A DNA stretch of 40,493 nt, taken from the NCBI GenBank assembly GCA_964544115.1, contig CAZJBP010000004.1, forward strand, positions 1-40,493. The letters run 5' to 3'. The DNA comes from CAZJBP01 sp964544115 (GTDB lineage Bacteria; Verrucomicrobiota; Kiritimatiellia; UBA8416; JADHWI01). Positions 8,228 to 16,105 of the stretch are shown piece by piece (within the stretch, counting starts at the first letter, position 1; every line of letters starts with the position of its first letter). A program made the position numbers and the translations under genes. Under the pieces are notes generated by a model, which worked only from the letters and a program-made list of their open reading frames with translations, searched no databases and was not told the DNA's origin.

Positions 8228-9505
8228 GTGAACACGGCATGGCTCAGCTTGGTGGTGTTCGGCGTCTGCTACGTCCTCTTTGTGCTGATCCCAAACCGGC
8301 GTTCCCTGACGGCGTGCGGGGGCGGGCTGCTTCTTGTGCTGACGGGAGCGCTGGGCTGGCGCGCTGCCCTGCTGGAGAAGGTCAGCTGGAACGTCATGGG
8401 GTTGTTCGTCGGGACGCTGGTCCTCGCCGAGTTGTTCATGCTGTCCCGCGCGCCGGCCGTGATCGCGGAATGGCTCGTGGACCGAACCCGCACCGCCCGC
8501 GGCGCCATGCTGGCGATCTGCGCGTTCGCCGGCGCCGTGTCGATGTTCGTCGAGAACGTCGCCGTCGTCCTGCTGCTCGCCCCCGTGGCCCTCAGCCTCG
8601 CGGACAAGCTGCGCGTCCGGCCTGTGCCGCTGCTGATCGGCATCGCGATCAGCAGCAACCTGCAGGGCACGGCCACCATGATCGGCGACCCGCCCAGCAT
8701 GATCCTAGCCGGCTACCTGCGCATGAGCTTCATGGACTTTTTCGTCTACCAGTCACGACCGGGCATCTTCTTTGCCGTTCAGGTCGGCGCACTCGCCTCG
8801 CTGGCGGTTCTTGCGTGGGTCTTCCGCGCGCACCACGCCCGGACCCAGATGATCCCCCAGGAGCGCGCCCGCTCGTGGGTGCCCGCCGCATTCCTGGTCG
8901 TCCTCGCGCTGGGGCTCTCCGTCGCAACCGTCTTCGACCCCGACTTCGCTTGGTTTGCGGGCACCTACACGATGGCCATCGCCGGCCTGGCCCTGGCCTG
9001 GCACGGCCTAGCGGCGCGCTGGCAACCCTCCACGGCCCTGCTGCGGGCGCTGGACTGGGACACGACGTTCTTCCTGATCGGTGTCTTCCTGCTGGTCGGA
9101 TCCCTCAGCGATTCGGGATGGCTCCAACAGCTGGCCGAAGCCATTTCCGGAGCCGTCGGCCAGAGCCCTGCGCTAGCGTTCGTGGCCATCTTGTTTCTCT
9201 CCGTTGTCGTCTCGGGATTCGTCGATAATGTGCCCTTCCTGCTGGCCATGATCCCGGTGACTCAGATGGTCGCCGACAAGATCCACGTTGAACTTCCCCT
9301 CCTGATGTTCGGGCTGCTGATCGGCGCCTGCCTGGGCGGGAATCTGACGCCGATCGGGGCCTCCGCCAACGTGGTCGCCATCGGCATTCTCCGGAAGCGG
9401 GGGTACACGGTCGGGTTCACGGAGTTCATGCGTATCGGAATCCCCTTCACGGTCGCCGCCGTGCTGGCGGCCGGCCTCTTTGTCTGGTTCATCTGGGGCC
9501 CGTGA
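8228..9505 (+). CDS. ArsB/NhaD-superfamily ion transporter
   Basis: An inner-membrane protein of about 425 residues with many hydrophobic segments, of the ArsB/NhaD (ion transporter) type. Two inverted halves are visible. The first carries FVENVAVVLLLAPVA and later GDPPSMILAGY. The second carries FVDNVPFLLAMIPV and later GANLTPIGASANV-like residues (GGNLTPIGASANVV). These paired N-rich re-entrant motifs are the family signature. The substrate may be arsenite, sodium/proton, or a dicarboxylate; no arsenic genes are nearby, so I do not assign one. The GTG at 8228 begins directly before the first membrane helix. A GTG at 8171 would add 19 non-hydrophobic residues. Neither has a strong ribosome site. 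The stop overlaps the longest form of the next ORF, but not its likely start. Confidence 0.82.
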   Translation: MNTAWLSLVVFGVCYVLFVLIPNRRSLTACGGGLLLVLTGALGWRAALLEKVSWNVMGLFVGTLVLAELFMLSRAPAVIAEWLVDRTRTARGAMLAICAFAGAVSMFVENVAVVLLLAPVALSLADKLRVRPVPLLIGIAISSNLQGTATMIGDPPSMILAGYLRMSFMDFFVYQSRPGIFFAVQVGALASLAVLAWVFRAHHARTQMIPQERARSWVPAAFLVVLALGLSVATVFDPDFAWFAGTYTMAIAGLALAWHGLAARWQPSTALLRALDWDTTFFLIGVFLLVGSLSDSGWLQQLAEAISGAVGQSPALAFVAILFLSVVVSGFVDNVPFLLAMIPVTQMVADKIHVELPLLMFGLLIGACLGGNLTPIGASANVVAIGILRKRGYTVGFTEFMRIGIPFTVAAVLAAGLFVWFIWGP

Positions 9506-9515
9506 CCCCTCACTC

Positions 9516-9521
9516 AGGAGG
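9516..9521 (+). promoter_or_regulatory. Shine-Dalgarno site fixing the DUF502 start
   Basis: A perfect AGGAGG lies 7 nt before the ATG at 9529. It decides in favour of that start over the upstream in-frame codon at 9502, which overlaps the transporter gene. Confidence 0.8.
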
Positions 9522-9528
9522 CTATCTC

Positions 9529-10185
9529 ATGCAGGAAAAGCGTCGCCGTTTCGCCGCCGCTGCTGGCAAGCATGTTCGCAACCGGGTATTGTCGGGCATC
9601 CTGGTGCTGGTCCCGCTCGCGATCACGCTGATCGTCCTCCGCCTGGTGTTCAACATTCTGACCTCATTCGCCCTCTCGCTGCTGCGCCCGCTTCTGGCGG
9701 GACTTCCCGACATCGTGCTGACGCTGGTCGCCTTGTCCGCCACGCTCCTCACGCTGTACATGGTCGGATCGATCACCACCCATCTCGTCGGCCGGCGGCT
9801 GGTTGAGATGGGCGAGACGTTGCTTCTGCGGTTGCCCATCGTGAAGACCGTCTATGGGGCGTCCAAGCAGGTGGTGGACACCTTCTCCACATCGGCCAGG
9901 GCGGCTTACAAGGCGGTGGTCATGGTGGAGTTTCCGCGTACCGGTTCGCTCGGCATCGGCTTCGTCACCGGCAGCCTTCGGGACCCGGAGGGAACCCTTC
10001 TGTTCACGGTGTTCGTCCCGACCGCGCCGAACCCCACCTCGGGGTTCCTGATCGTGCTCCCCCGGGAATCCATCCGGTATACTGACATCTCGGTCGAGGA
10101 CGGAATCAAGATGATCGTCTCCGGTGGACTGGTGTCACCGGCCAGCTTCGCCGAGCGCCCGGAGCCACTGATCGCCCGCTCTTGA
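9529..10185 (+). CDS. DUF502 family membrane protein
   Basis: A 218-residue DUF502 protein. Two membrane helices (roughly residues 17-45 and 55-80) are followed by a soluble domain. Family hallmarks are the basic N-terminus before the first helix, PIVKTVYGASKQV, a central GFVTG and the region FVPTAPNPTSGF. The molecular role of DUF502 is not known. Plant homologues (LCV-like/COV) affect membrane trafficking, which does not transfer directly. It sits between a transporter and the heptose genes, so an envelope role is possible. Confidence 0.85.
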   Translation: MQEKRRRFAAAAGKHVRNRVLSGILVLVPLAITLIVLRLVFNILTSFALSLLRPLLAGLPDIVLTLVALSATLLTLYMVGSITTHLVGRRLVEMGETLLLRLPIVKTVYGASKQVVDTFSTSARAAYKAVVMVEFPRTGSLGIGFVTGSLRDPEGTLLFTVFVPTAPNPTSGFLIVLPRESIRYTDISVEDGIKMIVSGGLVSPASFAERPEPLIARS

Positions 10186-10220
10186 CGCCGGCCGCGTGCG
10201 CCCCCTACTCTGCCACCGCC

Positions 10221-10706
10221 ATGAGAACACCGGAATCGAAGATCCTGACCCGCGACCAGATGAGGGCCGAGCGGGCGCGCCTGCGCGCCGCGGGCCGCAA
10301 GCTGGTCTTCACCAACGGCTGCTTCGACATCCTGCACGCCGGCCATGCCGACTACCTGGCCTTCGCGCGCCAGCAGGGCGACGCACTGCTCATCGGCCTG
10401 AACTCCGACGCCTCGGTGCGCGGGAACAAGGGGCCCACCCGCCCCATCGTGCCCCAGGCCGAGCGCGCCCGGGTGCTGGCGTCCCTGGAGTCGGTGGACT
10501 ACGTGGTGGTGTTCGACGAACCCGAACCGGTGGACCTGATCGCCGCCGTAATTCCGGACGTCCTCGTCAAGGGCGCCGACTGGGCGCATTACGTCAGCGG
10601 GCGCGAGGTTGTCGAGCAGCACGGCGGCCGTGTGGTCCTGGCTACGCTCACCCCGGGGCAATCCACAACGGGAATCATCGAACGGATTCGAGCGCTGACG
10701 CCGTGA
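10221..10706 (+). CDS. rfaE2: D-glycero-beta-D-manno-heptose 1-phosphate adenylyltransferase
   Basis: This cytidylyltransferase-fold enzyme makes ADP-heptose from heptose 1-phosphate and ATP, for the LPS inner core. It is 161 residues and corresponds to only the C-terminal half of the bifunctional HldE of E. coli. The signature FTNGCFDILHAGHADYL contains the HxGH nucleotide-binding motif, and GQSTTGIIERI closes the protein. The separate kinase half (rfaE1/hldA) is not in the window. ATG 10221 gives the usual short N-terminal extension. Its stop TGA overlaps the GTG start of hldD. Confidence 0.93.
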   Translation: MRTPESKILTRDQMRAERARLRAAGRKLVFTNGCFDILHAGHADYLAFARQQGDALLIGLNSDASVRGNKGPTRPIVPQAERARVLASLESVDYVVVFDEPEPVDLIAAVIPDVLVKGADWAHYVSGREVVEQHGGRVVLATLTPGQSTTGIIERIRALTP

Positions 10707-11677
10707 AGAAACAATCGTTCATCGTGACGGGCGCGGCGGGCTTTATCGGCAGCAATCTGGCCGCTGCCCTCAACCGGCGGGGCCATGCGGACCTGACGCT
10801 CGTCGACCATTTGGACGCCGGGGGCCTGAAGGCGCGCAACATCGAGGGGCTGATCTACTCCCGGTTTCTGGACAAGGCCGAGTTCCGCGCGGCGCTGCGC
10901 GCGGGCGACATTGCCCCCGTGACGGGGGTGCTGCACCTGGGCGCCTGCAGTTCGACCACGCAGATGGATGAGGCCTACCTCGACGACAACAACGTGGCGT
11001 ACACCCGCGAGCTCTGCGAGTGGAGCTTGAACCACGGCGCCCGATTCGTCTACGCCTCGAGCGCGGCCACCTACGGCGACGGTAGCCGCGGCTATTCGGA
11101 TGCCGCCGAGGCCGTGCCGGGCCTGGAGCCGCTGAACCCCTACGGTTGGTCCAAGCAGAGGTTCGACCTCTGGGCCCTCAACAGCGGCAGGCTCCCGCTG
11201 ATCGCCGGCGTCAAATACTTCAACGTCTACGGCCCGCGCGAGGACCATAAGGGCGACATGCGCTCGGTCATCCACAAGGCCTACCGCCAGATCCTCGACA
11301 CCGGCGGGCTCCAGCTCTTCCGCTCGCACCGCCCGGGCATTCGCGACGGGGAGCAGCGGCGCGACTTCGTCTACGTGCGCGACGCCGTGAATGTGACGCT
11401 GTTTCTGCTCGATCATCCTGAGGCGAATGGCCTGTTCAACTGCGGCACCGGCGAGGCCCGCACATGGCTGGACCTGACACGCGCGCTGTTCCGGGCCATG
11501 GGCCGTGAGCCGCGCATCCTCTTCGTCGACATGCCCGAGGCCATCCGCGAGCGCTACCAGTACTTCACCGAGGCGGACCTGACGCGCCTGCGTGCCGCCG
11601 GCTATGCCCAGCCCTTCACGTCCATCGAAGCCGGCGTGCGGGACTACGTCGAGACCTGGCTGTCCCGTCCGGCGTGA
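10703..11677 (+). CDS. hldD: ADP-L-glycero-D-manno-heptose 6-epimerase
   Basis: HldD (RfaD) is the final ADP-heptose step, an NADP-dependent epimerase at C6 of ADP-D-glycero-D-manno-heptose. The 324-residue extended short-chain dehydrogenase begins KKQSFIVTGAAGFIGSN, with the Rossmann GxxGxxG. It has the ASSAATYG strand, the catalytic PYGWSKQ (YxxxK) and the family-specific KYFNVYGPREDHKGDM. The start is GTG at 10703, overlapping the rfaE2 stop in a GTGA arrangement, so the two are translationally coupled. Together they imply heptose-containing lipopolysaccharide. Confidence 0.94.
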   Translation: MKKQSFIVTGAAGFIGSNLAAALNRRGHADLTLVDHLDAGGLKARNIEGLIYSRFLDKAEFRAALRAGDIAPVTGVLHLGACSSTTQMDEAYLDDNNVAYTRELCEWSLNHGARFVYASSAATYGDGSRGYSDAAEAVPGLEPLNPYGWSKQRFDLWALNSGRLPLIAGVKYFNVYGPREDHKGDMRSVIHKAYRQILDTGGLQLFRSHRPGIRDGEQRRDFVYVRDAVNVTLFLLDHPEANGLFNCGTGEARTWLDLTRALFRAMGREPRILFVDMPEAIRERYQYFTEADLTRLRAAGYAQPFTSIEAGVRDYVETWLSRPA

Positions 11678-11691
11678 GGAGACCTGCAGAG

Positions 11692-12648
11692 ATGAACGAT
11701 CCAGCGCACAAGCCACTGTCGGAGCACGAGGTGCTGATCGTGGACGGCGCCTGCGGCACTAATATCCAGGACATGGACCTGCCTGCTTCGGCATGGGCCG
11801 ACAAGGAGGGCTGCAACGAGTTGCTCTGCCTGACCGCGCCTGACGCGATTCTCGCACTCCACTCGTCGTTCATCGACGCCGGGGCCATGGTCCTGGAAAC
11901 GGACACCTTCGGCGCCTCCCGTACAGTCCTCGCCGAGTACGGCCTGGAAAACCGCGTTGAGGCCATCAACGCCGCCGCGGTTGAAATCGCGCGGCGCGCC
12001 ATCGGCGGGCGGCCGAACCGCTACGTCGCCGGATCCGTCGGGCCCACGACCAAGCTGCCTTCGCTCGGCCACATTACGCCGGACGCCCTGGCCGCCGCCT
12101 ACCGGGAGCAGATGGCCGCGCTCGTCGGTGCAGGCGCCGACCTGCTGATCATCGAGACCTGCCAGGACCTTCTCCAGGTCAAGATCGCCCTGATCGCCGC
12201 CTTCGAGGTCATCGCGGCCGCCGGCCGCGAGGTTCCGGTGATGGTATCGGTAACGGTCGAGCGGACGGGCACGATGCTCATCGGCACGGACATCGCCGCC
12301 GCCGCGGCGACGCTGGAGCCGTTCCCTCTGTTCTCGCTGGGACTCAACTGTGCGACCGGCCCGGCCGATATGGTGTCGAAGATCCGCTACCTGTGCGACA
12401 CCTGGCCGGGGCGAGTCTCGTGCATTCCCAACCAGGGGCTGCCGCAGGTGGTGGCCGGCAAGACGGTCTACCCTCTTTCGCCCGCGGAGTACGCCGAGCG
12501 GATGCGCGAATTCATCGAAGGCTATGGAGTCAGCATCGTCGGAGGATGCTGCGGCACGACGCCGGAGCACACCCGCGCCCTGGTGCAGGCGCTCCAGGGC
12601 GTGCGCCCGGCGCCCCGCAGCGCCAGGGAAGGAGGGCCGGCAGCATGA
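11692..12648 (+). CDS. Homocysteine S-methyltransferase module of a split cobalamin methionine synthase
   Basis: A 318-residue protein equal to the N-terminal homocysteine-binding domain of MetH. The zinc ligands are C220 (GLNCATGP) and C286/C287 (GGCCGTT). DGACGTNIQ near the N-terminus and ETDTFGAS are also typical. In E. coli this domain is fused to the rest of MetH. Here it ends in a TGA overlapping the ATG of the next gene, which supplies all other MetH domains. It therefore most likely works as one subunit of a two-part methionine synthase rather than as a free-standing MmuM enzyme. The ATG at 11692 lies 14 nt after hldD. Confidence 0.88.
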   Translation: MNDPAHKPLSEHEVLIVDGACGTNIQDMDLPASAWADKEGCNELLCLTAPDAILALHSSFIDAGAMVLETDTFGASRTVLAEYGLENRVEAINAAAVEIARRAIGGRPNRYVAGSVGPTTKLPSLGHITPDALAAAYREQMAALVGAGADLLIIETCQDLLQVKIALIAAFEVIAAAGREVPVMVSVTVERTGTMLIGTDIAAAAATLEPFPLFSLGLNCATGPADMVSKIRYLCDTWPGRVSCIPNQGLPQVVAGKTVYPLSPAEYAERMREFIEGYGVSIVGGCCGTTPEHTRALVQALQGVRPAPRSAREGGPAA

Positions 12649-15119
12649 AACCCTCCGTCGCCAGCCTATACCAGGCCGTGGAACTGGCGCAGGACATCCG
12701 GCCGCTGGTCATCGGCGAGCGCACGAACGCCAACGGCTCGCGGCAGTTCCGCGAGCGCCTGCTGGCCGACGACTACCAGGGCTGCCTGACCATCGGCATC
12801 GAGCAGGAAACCTCCGGGGCGCACGTCCTCGATGTGTGCGCCGCGTACGCGGGCCGCGATGAACTCAAGGACATGGTCGAGCTGGTGCGACTGTTCGCCG
12901 GTTCCGTTCGCATCCCCATCATGATCGACTCCACGACGCCGGCCGTCATCGAGGCCTGCCTCAAGCTCTATCCCGGCCGCTGCATTGTCAACTCGATCAA
13001 CCTCGAGGATGGCGGCGTCAACCTCCGCAAGGTCTGTGCGCTCGTCAAGAAGTACGGCGCGGCGGTCGTGGCCCTGACCATTGGCCCGAAGGGCATGGCG
13101 ATGACCACCGACGAGAAGGTGTCCATCGCCCGGGCCATCCACGATATCGCGGTCGGTGAGTTCGGCCTGCGGCCCCAGGACATCCTGTTCGACCCGCTGA
13201 CCTTCACCATCGGCGCAGGCGATGAAACCCTGCGGGACGCGGCGGTGCAGACGCTTGACGCCATTCGGCGGATCAAGGCCGAAATCCCCGGCGTCTTCAC
13301 GCTGCTGGGGCTGAGCAACATTTCCTTCGGCCTCTCGCCGCGTTCGCGGCGGATTCTCAACTCGGTCTTCCTGCACGAGGCCCTGCAGGCCGGACTGGAC
13401 GCGGCGATTATCGACGCGGGCAAGATTGTCCCCTTTTCGTCGGTGACCGAGCCCGACCGGGAGGTCTGTCTCTCGCTGCTGTACGATCGGCGGCGCGATG
13501 AGCAGCACAACCCGCTGACGGCGTTCATCGACTACTTCGCCGCCGCCGAAGGCAAGGGCGGCCCGGCCAGCGGAGACAAGGGCGCCGGAGGGGGCGAGGA
13601 CCTTCGCCTGCCCCAACAGGTGCTCTTCGACATGGTGGTCGACGGCCGCAGGGACGGGCTTGAGGACCAGCTTTCGATCCTCCTCCAGCGCGTCACGCCC
13701 ATGGGGCTTGTCAACCGCATCCTCGTGCCGGCCATGCGCCACGTCGGCGAGCTGTTCGGCCGGGGGGACATCCTGCTGCCGTTCGTGCTCAAGTCGGCAG
13801 AGGTTATGAAGGCGGCCGTGTCGTTCCTGGAGCCGCTCATGGATCACACGGAGGCGGCGCGAGTGACCCGGGTGGTGCTGGCCACGGTCCAGGGCGACGT
13901 CCACGACATCGGCAAGAACCTGGTCGACATCATCCTCACCAACAACGGCTACAAGGTCTACAACCTGGGCATCAAGGTGCCCGCCGAAACGATCATCGAG
14001 AAGGCCCGCGAGGTCGAAGCGGACATCATCGGGCTCAGCGGCCTGCTGGTGAAGTCGGCCATCATCATGCAGGAGAGCATGCCGCAGTACCGGGCCGCCG
14101 GTCTTAAGGCGCCGATTCTGCTGGGCGGTGCCGCGCTGACCGCCAAGTTCGTGGCCGAGGGGTGTGTGCCGGCGTATCCCGGGGGCCCGGTCGTGTACTG
14201 CGAAGATGCCTTCGCCGGCCTCAAAGCCGTGCAGGCCTGGGAGCAGGGGCGCCTTGAGCCCACGCGCTACGACGCCACCGTTCAACCCCAGGCCATGAAG
14301 CCGGGGATGAAGAATGTCGACATCGCCCGCGACAACCAGGTGCCGACGGCGCCGTTCTTCGGCCTGAGGCACGTGCGCAACATCGATCCGGCCGCCCTGT
14401 TCTCCCTGGTCAACGAGCAGGCCCTGTTCCGCGGGCGCTGGGGGTACCGCCGCGGGCGCCTGGGCGCCGAGGAGTACGCTCGGCTGATAGAGGACGAAGT
14501 GCGGCCGCTGTACCGCACCTTTCAGCGCCGGGCGATCGAGGAGCGCCTCGTCGAGCCCCGCGTGGCCTACGGATGGTTCCACTGCTGGAGCGAGGGCGAG
14601 ACGCTGTACGTCCAGGACGGGGATGTCGTGCATGACTTCGCCTTTCCCCGGCAGTCCGAGCCACCCCACCTCTGCATTGCGGACTTCTACAAGACCCGGG
14701 CCGAGGGCGGCGACGTTGCGGGCTTCTTTGTCGTGACCATCGGCGAGCGCATGGGCGAGGCCACGCACGCGCTGTACAACAGCAACAGCTACCACGACTA
14801 CGTGATGTTGCACGGCTTCAGCGTGGAGGTCACCGATGCGCTGGCCGAGTACTGGCACGAGGTCATGCGCAGGGAACTCGGCTTCGGCGATGACCGGCCG
14901 GCGTCCCTGACCGGGTACGCCACGCAGGAGTACCGCGGTTCGCGCTATGGGTTTGGCTACCCCGCCTGCCCCGATCTCGGTGCGCACCGGGCGGTGTTTG
15001 CCATGCTCAAACCCGAGGTCATCGGCGTCACGCTGACCGAATCGATGGAGATGGTGCCCGAGCAGACCACCTCCGCCATCGTGGCGCACCACCCCCAGGC
15101 GAAGTACTTCGCGGTATGA
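12645..15119 (+). CDS. metH: Cobalamin-dependent methionine synthase, folate/B12/activation subunit
   Basis: This 824-residue protein carries the remaining MetH domains in order. First is a pterin-binding barrel (about 15-285, with IGERTNANGSRQF and DPLTFTIGAGDE). Next come the helical cap and the B12-binding domain, with the cobalt ligand H420 in the DVHDIGKN motif and a GLSGLLVKS loop. The C-terminal S-adenosylmethionine reactivation domain (about 500-824) contains YRGSRYGFGYPACPDL. It methylates homocysteine with 5-methyltetrahydrofolate, using the upstream polypeptide for the homocysteine half-reaction. A Gly/Lys-rich insert (about 300-318) looks like a flexible linker. Both ends are coupled to neighbours by ATGA overlaps. 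No cobalamin riboswitch is apparent. Confidence 0.93.
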   Translation: MKPSVASLYQAVELAQDIRPLVIGERTNANGSRQFRERLLADDYQGCLTIGIEQETSGAHVLDVCAAYAGRDELKDMVELVRLFAGSVRIPIMIDSTTPAVIEACLKLYPGRCIVNSINLEDGGVNLRKVCALVKKYGAAVVALTIGPKGMAMTTDEKVSIARAIHDIAVGEFGLRPQDILFDPLTFTIGAGDETLRDAAVQTLDAIRRIKAEIPGVFTLLGLSNISFGLSPRSRRILNSVFLHEALQAGLDAAIIDAGKIVPFSSVTEPDREVCLSLLYDRRRDEQHNPLTAFIDYFAAAEGKGGPASGDKGAGGGEDLRLPQQVLFDMVVDGRRDGLEDQLSILLQRVTPMGLVNRILVPAMRHVGELFGRGDILLPFVLKSAEVMKAAVSFLEPLMDHTEAARVTRVVLATVQGDVHDIGKNLVDIILTNNGYKVYNLGIKVPAETIIEKAREVEADIIGLSGLLVKSAIIMQESMPQYRAAGLKAPILLGGAALTAKFVAEGCVPAYPGGPVVYCEDAFAGLKAVQAWEQGRLEPTRYDATVQPQAMKPGMKNVDIARDNQVPTAPFFGLRHVRNIDPAALFSLVNEQALFRGRWGYRRGRLGAEEYARLIEDEVRPLYRTFQRRAIEERLVEPRVAYGWFHCWSEGETLYVQDGDVVHDFAFPRQSEPPHLCIADFYKTRAEGGDVAGFFVVTIGERMGEATHALYNSNSYHDYVMLHGFSVEVTDALAEYWHEVMRRELGFGDDRPASLTGYATQEYRGSRYGFGYPACPDLGAHRAVFAMLKPEVIGVTLTESMEMVPEQTTSAIVAHHPQAKYFAV

Positions 15120-16069
15120 ACCTAAAGCCCCTGCGCTGGATTTCTGCGCGTGCACCCCTGGCCTGCGGCATTCTGTGCGTTCTTCTTGCAGCCGGCATCG
15201 CCCCTGCGCAGACGGTCTCGCGCGACAGCGCCGCGCTTCAGGTGGCCCTCGACCGTGAGGGGTTCGGCGTCGGCCTGATCGACAACCGGGACGGCGCCAA
15301 AACGAAGACCGCCCTCTCCGATTATTGCCGGTCGACCGGTCTTGAGGAGATCGCCGCCCGTGATCAACTTCTCGGCGGCCGCCAGCCGCCCTTCCGCTTT
15401 CACGTTGTCGCCACGCAGGATCTGCAGCAGGTGGGCGTCACGCCCACCGACTGGCTCGAGGCGTCTCAGTGCGCGAGGTTGTCGTGCGAAACCATGGAGG
15501 AGTGGCTCTCCGAGCGCTATCACGTCAAGCCGCGCTTCCTGCGCGAACTCAACCCCGCCACGCAGGACTGGGATCGCACGCCGGCGGGAACGCGACTGCT
15601 CGTGCCCAACGTCCTGACGGAGCGCCACCTTGCCGCCGCCACATCGGTGGAGATCGACTGCTCGGCATTCCGATTGCGCGCGTTCGATGCGGCGGGGCGC
15701 CTTCTGGCGTCCTTCCCCTGCTCCATCGCAAGCGACCTGTCGCGCGTGCCGGCCGGCGAGTTGCTGACCGCCGCCTTTGCTCCCGATCCGGTCTACGTGT
15801 TCAGCCCGGCCAACTACCCGGAGTCGGCCCGCGCTCAGGAGATCGGCCGCAAGCTGATCCTCCCCCCTGGGCCGAACAGCCCGGTCGGGGTCTTCTGGAT
15901 CGGCCTCAACGCCCCGGGCTTCGGGATGCACGGCACGCGCCGCCCGGAGACAATCGGCTCGCGCGAATCCCACGGCTGCTTCCGCCTGACAAACTGGGAT
16001 GTCGTAGCCCTCGCCCGCATGCTCCGCACCGGCGTACCCGTCCGCGTCACCGGCGTTTACGGCGAGTGA
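15116..16069 (+). CDS. Secreted L,D-transpeptidase (YkuD family)
   Basis: A 317-residue exported protein with an N-terminal hydrophobic signal segment (about 12-30, ending near APAQT). The C-terminal YkuD catalytic domain has H272 (MHGTRRP) and the SHGCFRL motif with nucleophile C288 and R290. Such enzymes form 3-3 peptidoglycan cross-links or attach lipoproteins to the wall. The middle (about 140-165: the phrases FLRELNP and GTRLLVPNV) is LysM-like, consistent with peptidoglycan binding. Its ATG overlaps the metH stop (ATGA), an unusual partner for methionine synthesis. The start is fixed by this overlap and the signal peptide. Confidence 0.9.
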   Translation: MNLKPLRWISARAPLACGILCVLLAAGIAPAQTVSRDSAALQVALDREGFGVGLIDNRDGAKTKTALSDYCRSTGLEEIAARDQLLGGRQPPFRFHVVATQDLQQVGVTPTDWLEASQCARLSCETMEEWLSERYHVKPRFLRELNPATQDWDRTPAGTRLLVPNVLTERHLAAATSVEIDCSAFRLRAFDAAGRLLASFPCSIASDLSRVPAGELLTAAFAPDPVYVFSPANYPESARAQEIGRKLILPPGPNSPVGVFWIGLNAPGFGMHGTRRPETIGSRESHGCFRLTNWDVVALARMLRTGVPVRVTGVYGE

Positions 16070-16085
16070 CCGCCTGCGCACGACC

Positions 16086-16103
16086 GGGCGCGTGGCGCGG
16101 CCC
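16086..16103. terminator. Stem-loop between convergent genes
   Basis: GGGCGCG (16086-16092) pairs with CGC-G-GCCC (16096-16103, one bulged G) around a 3-nt loop, in the 36 nt between the L,D-transpeptidase stop and the helicase stop. There is no T-run on either side. It could be a shared transcript end for both genes, which is only a weak prediction. Confidence 0.3.
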
Positions 16104-16105
16104 CG

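Noticed and set aside
12666..15155. Minus-strand open frame of 829 codons over metH
   Set aside because: The plus strand encodes a fully recognisable methionine synthase; the antisense translation has no known domain.
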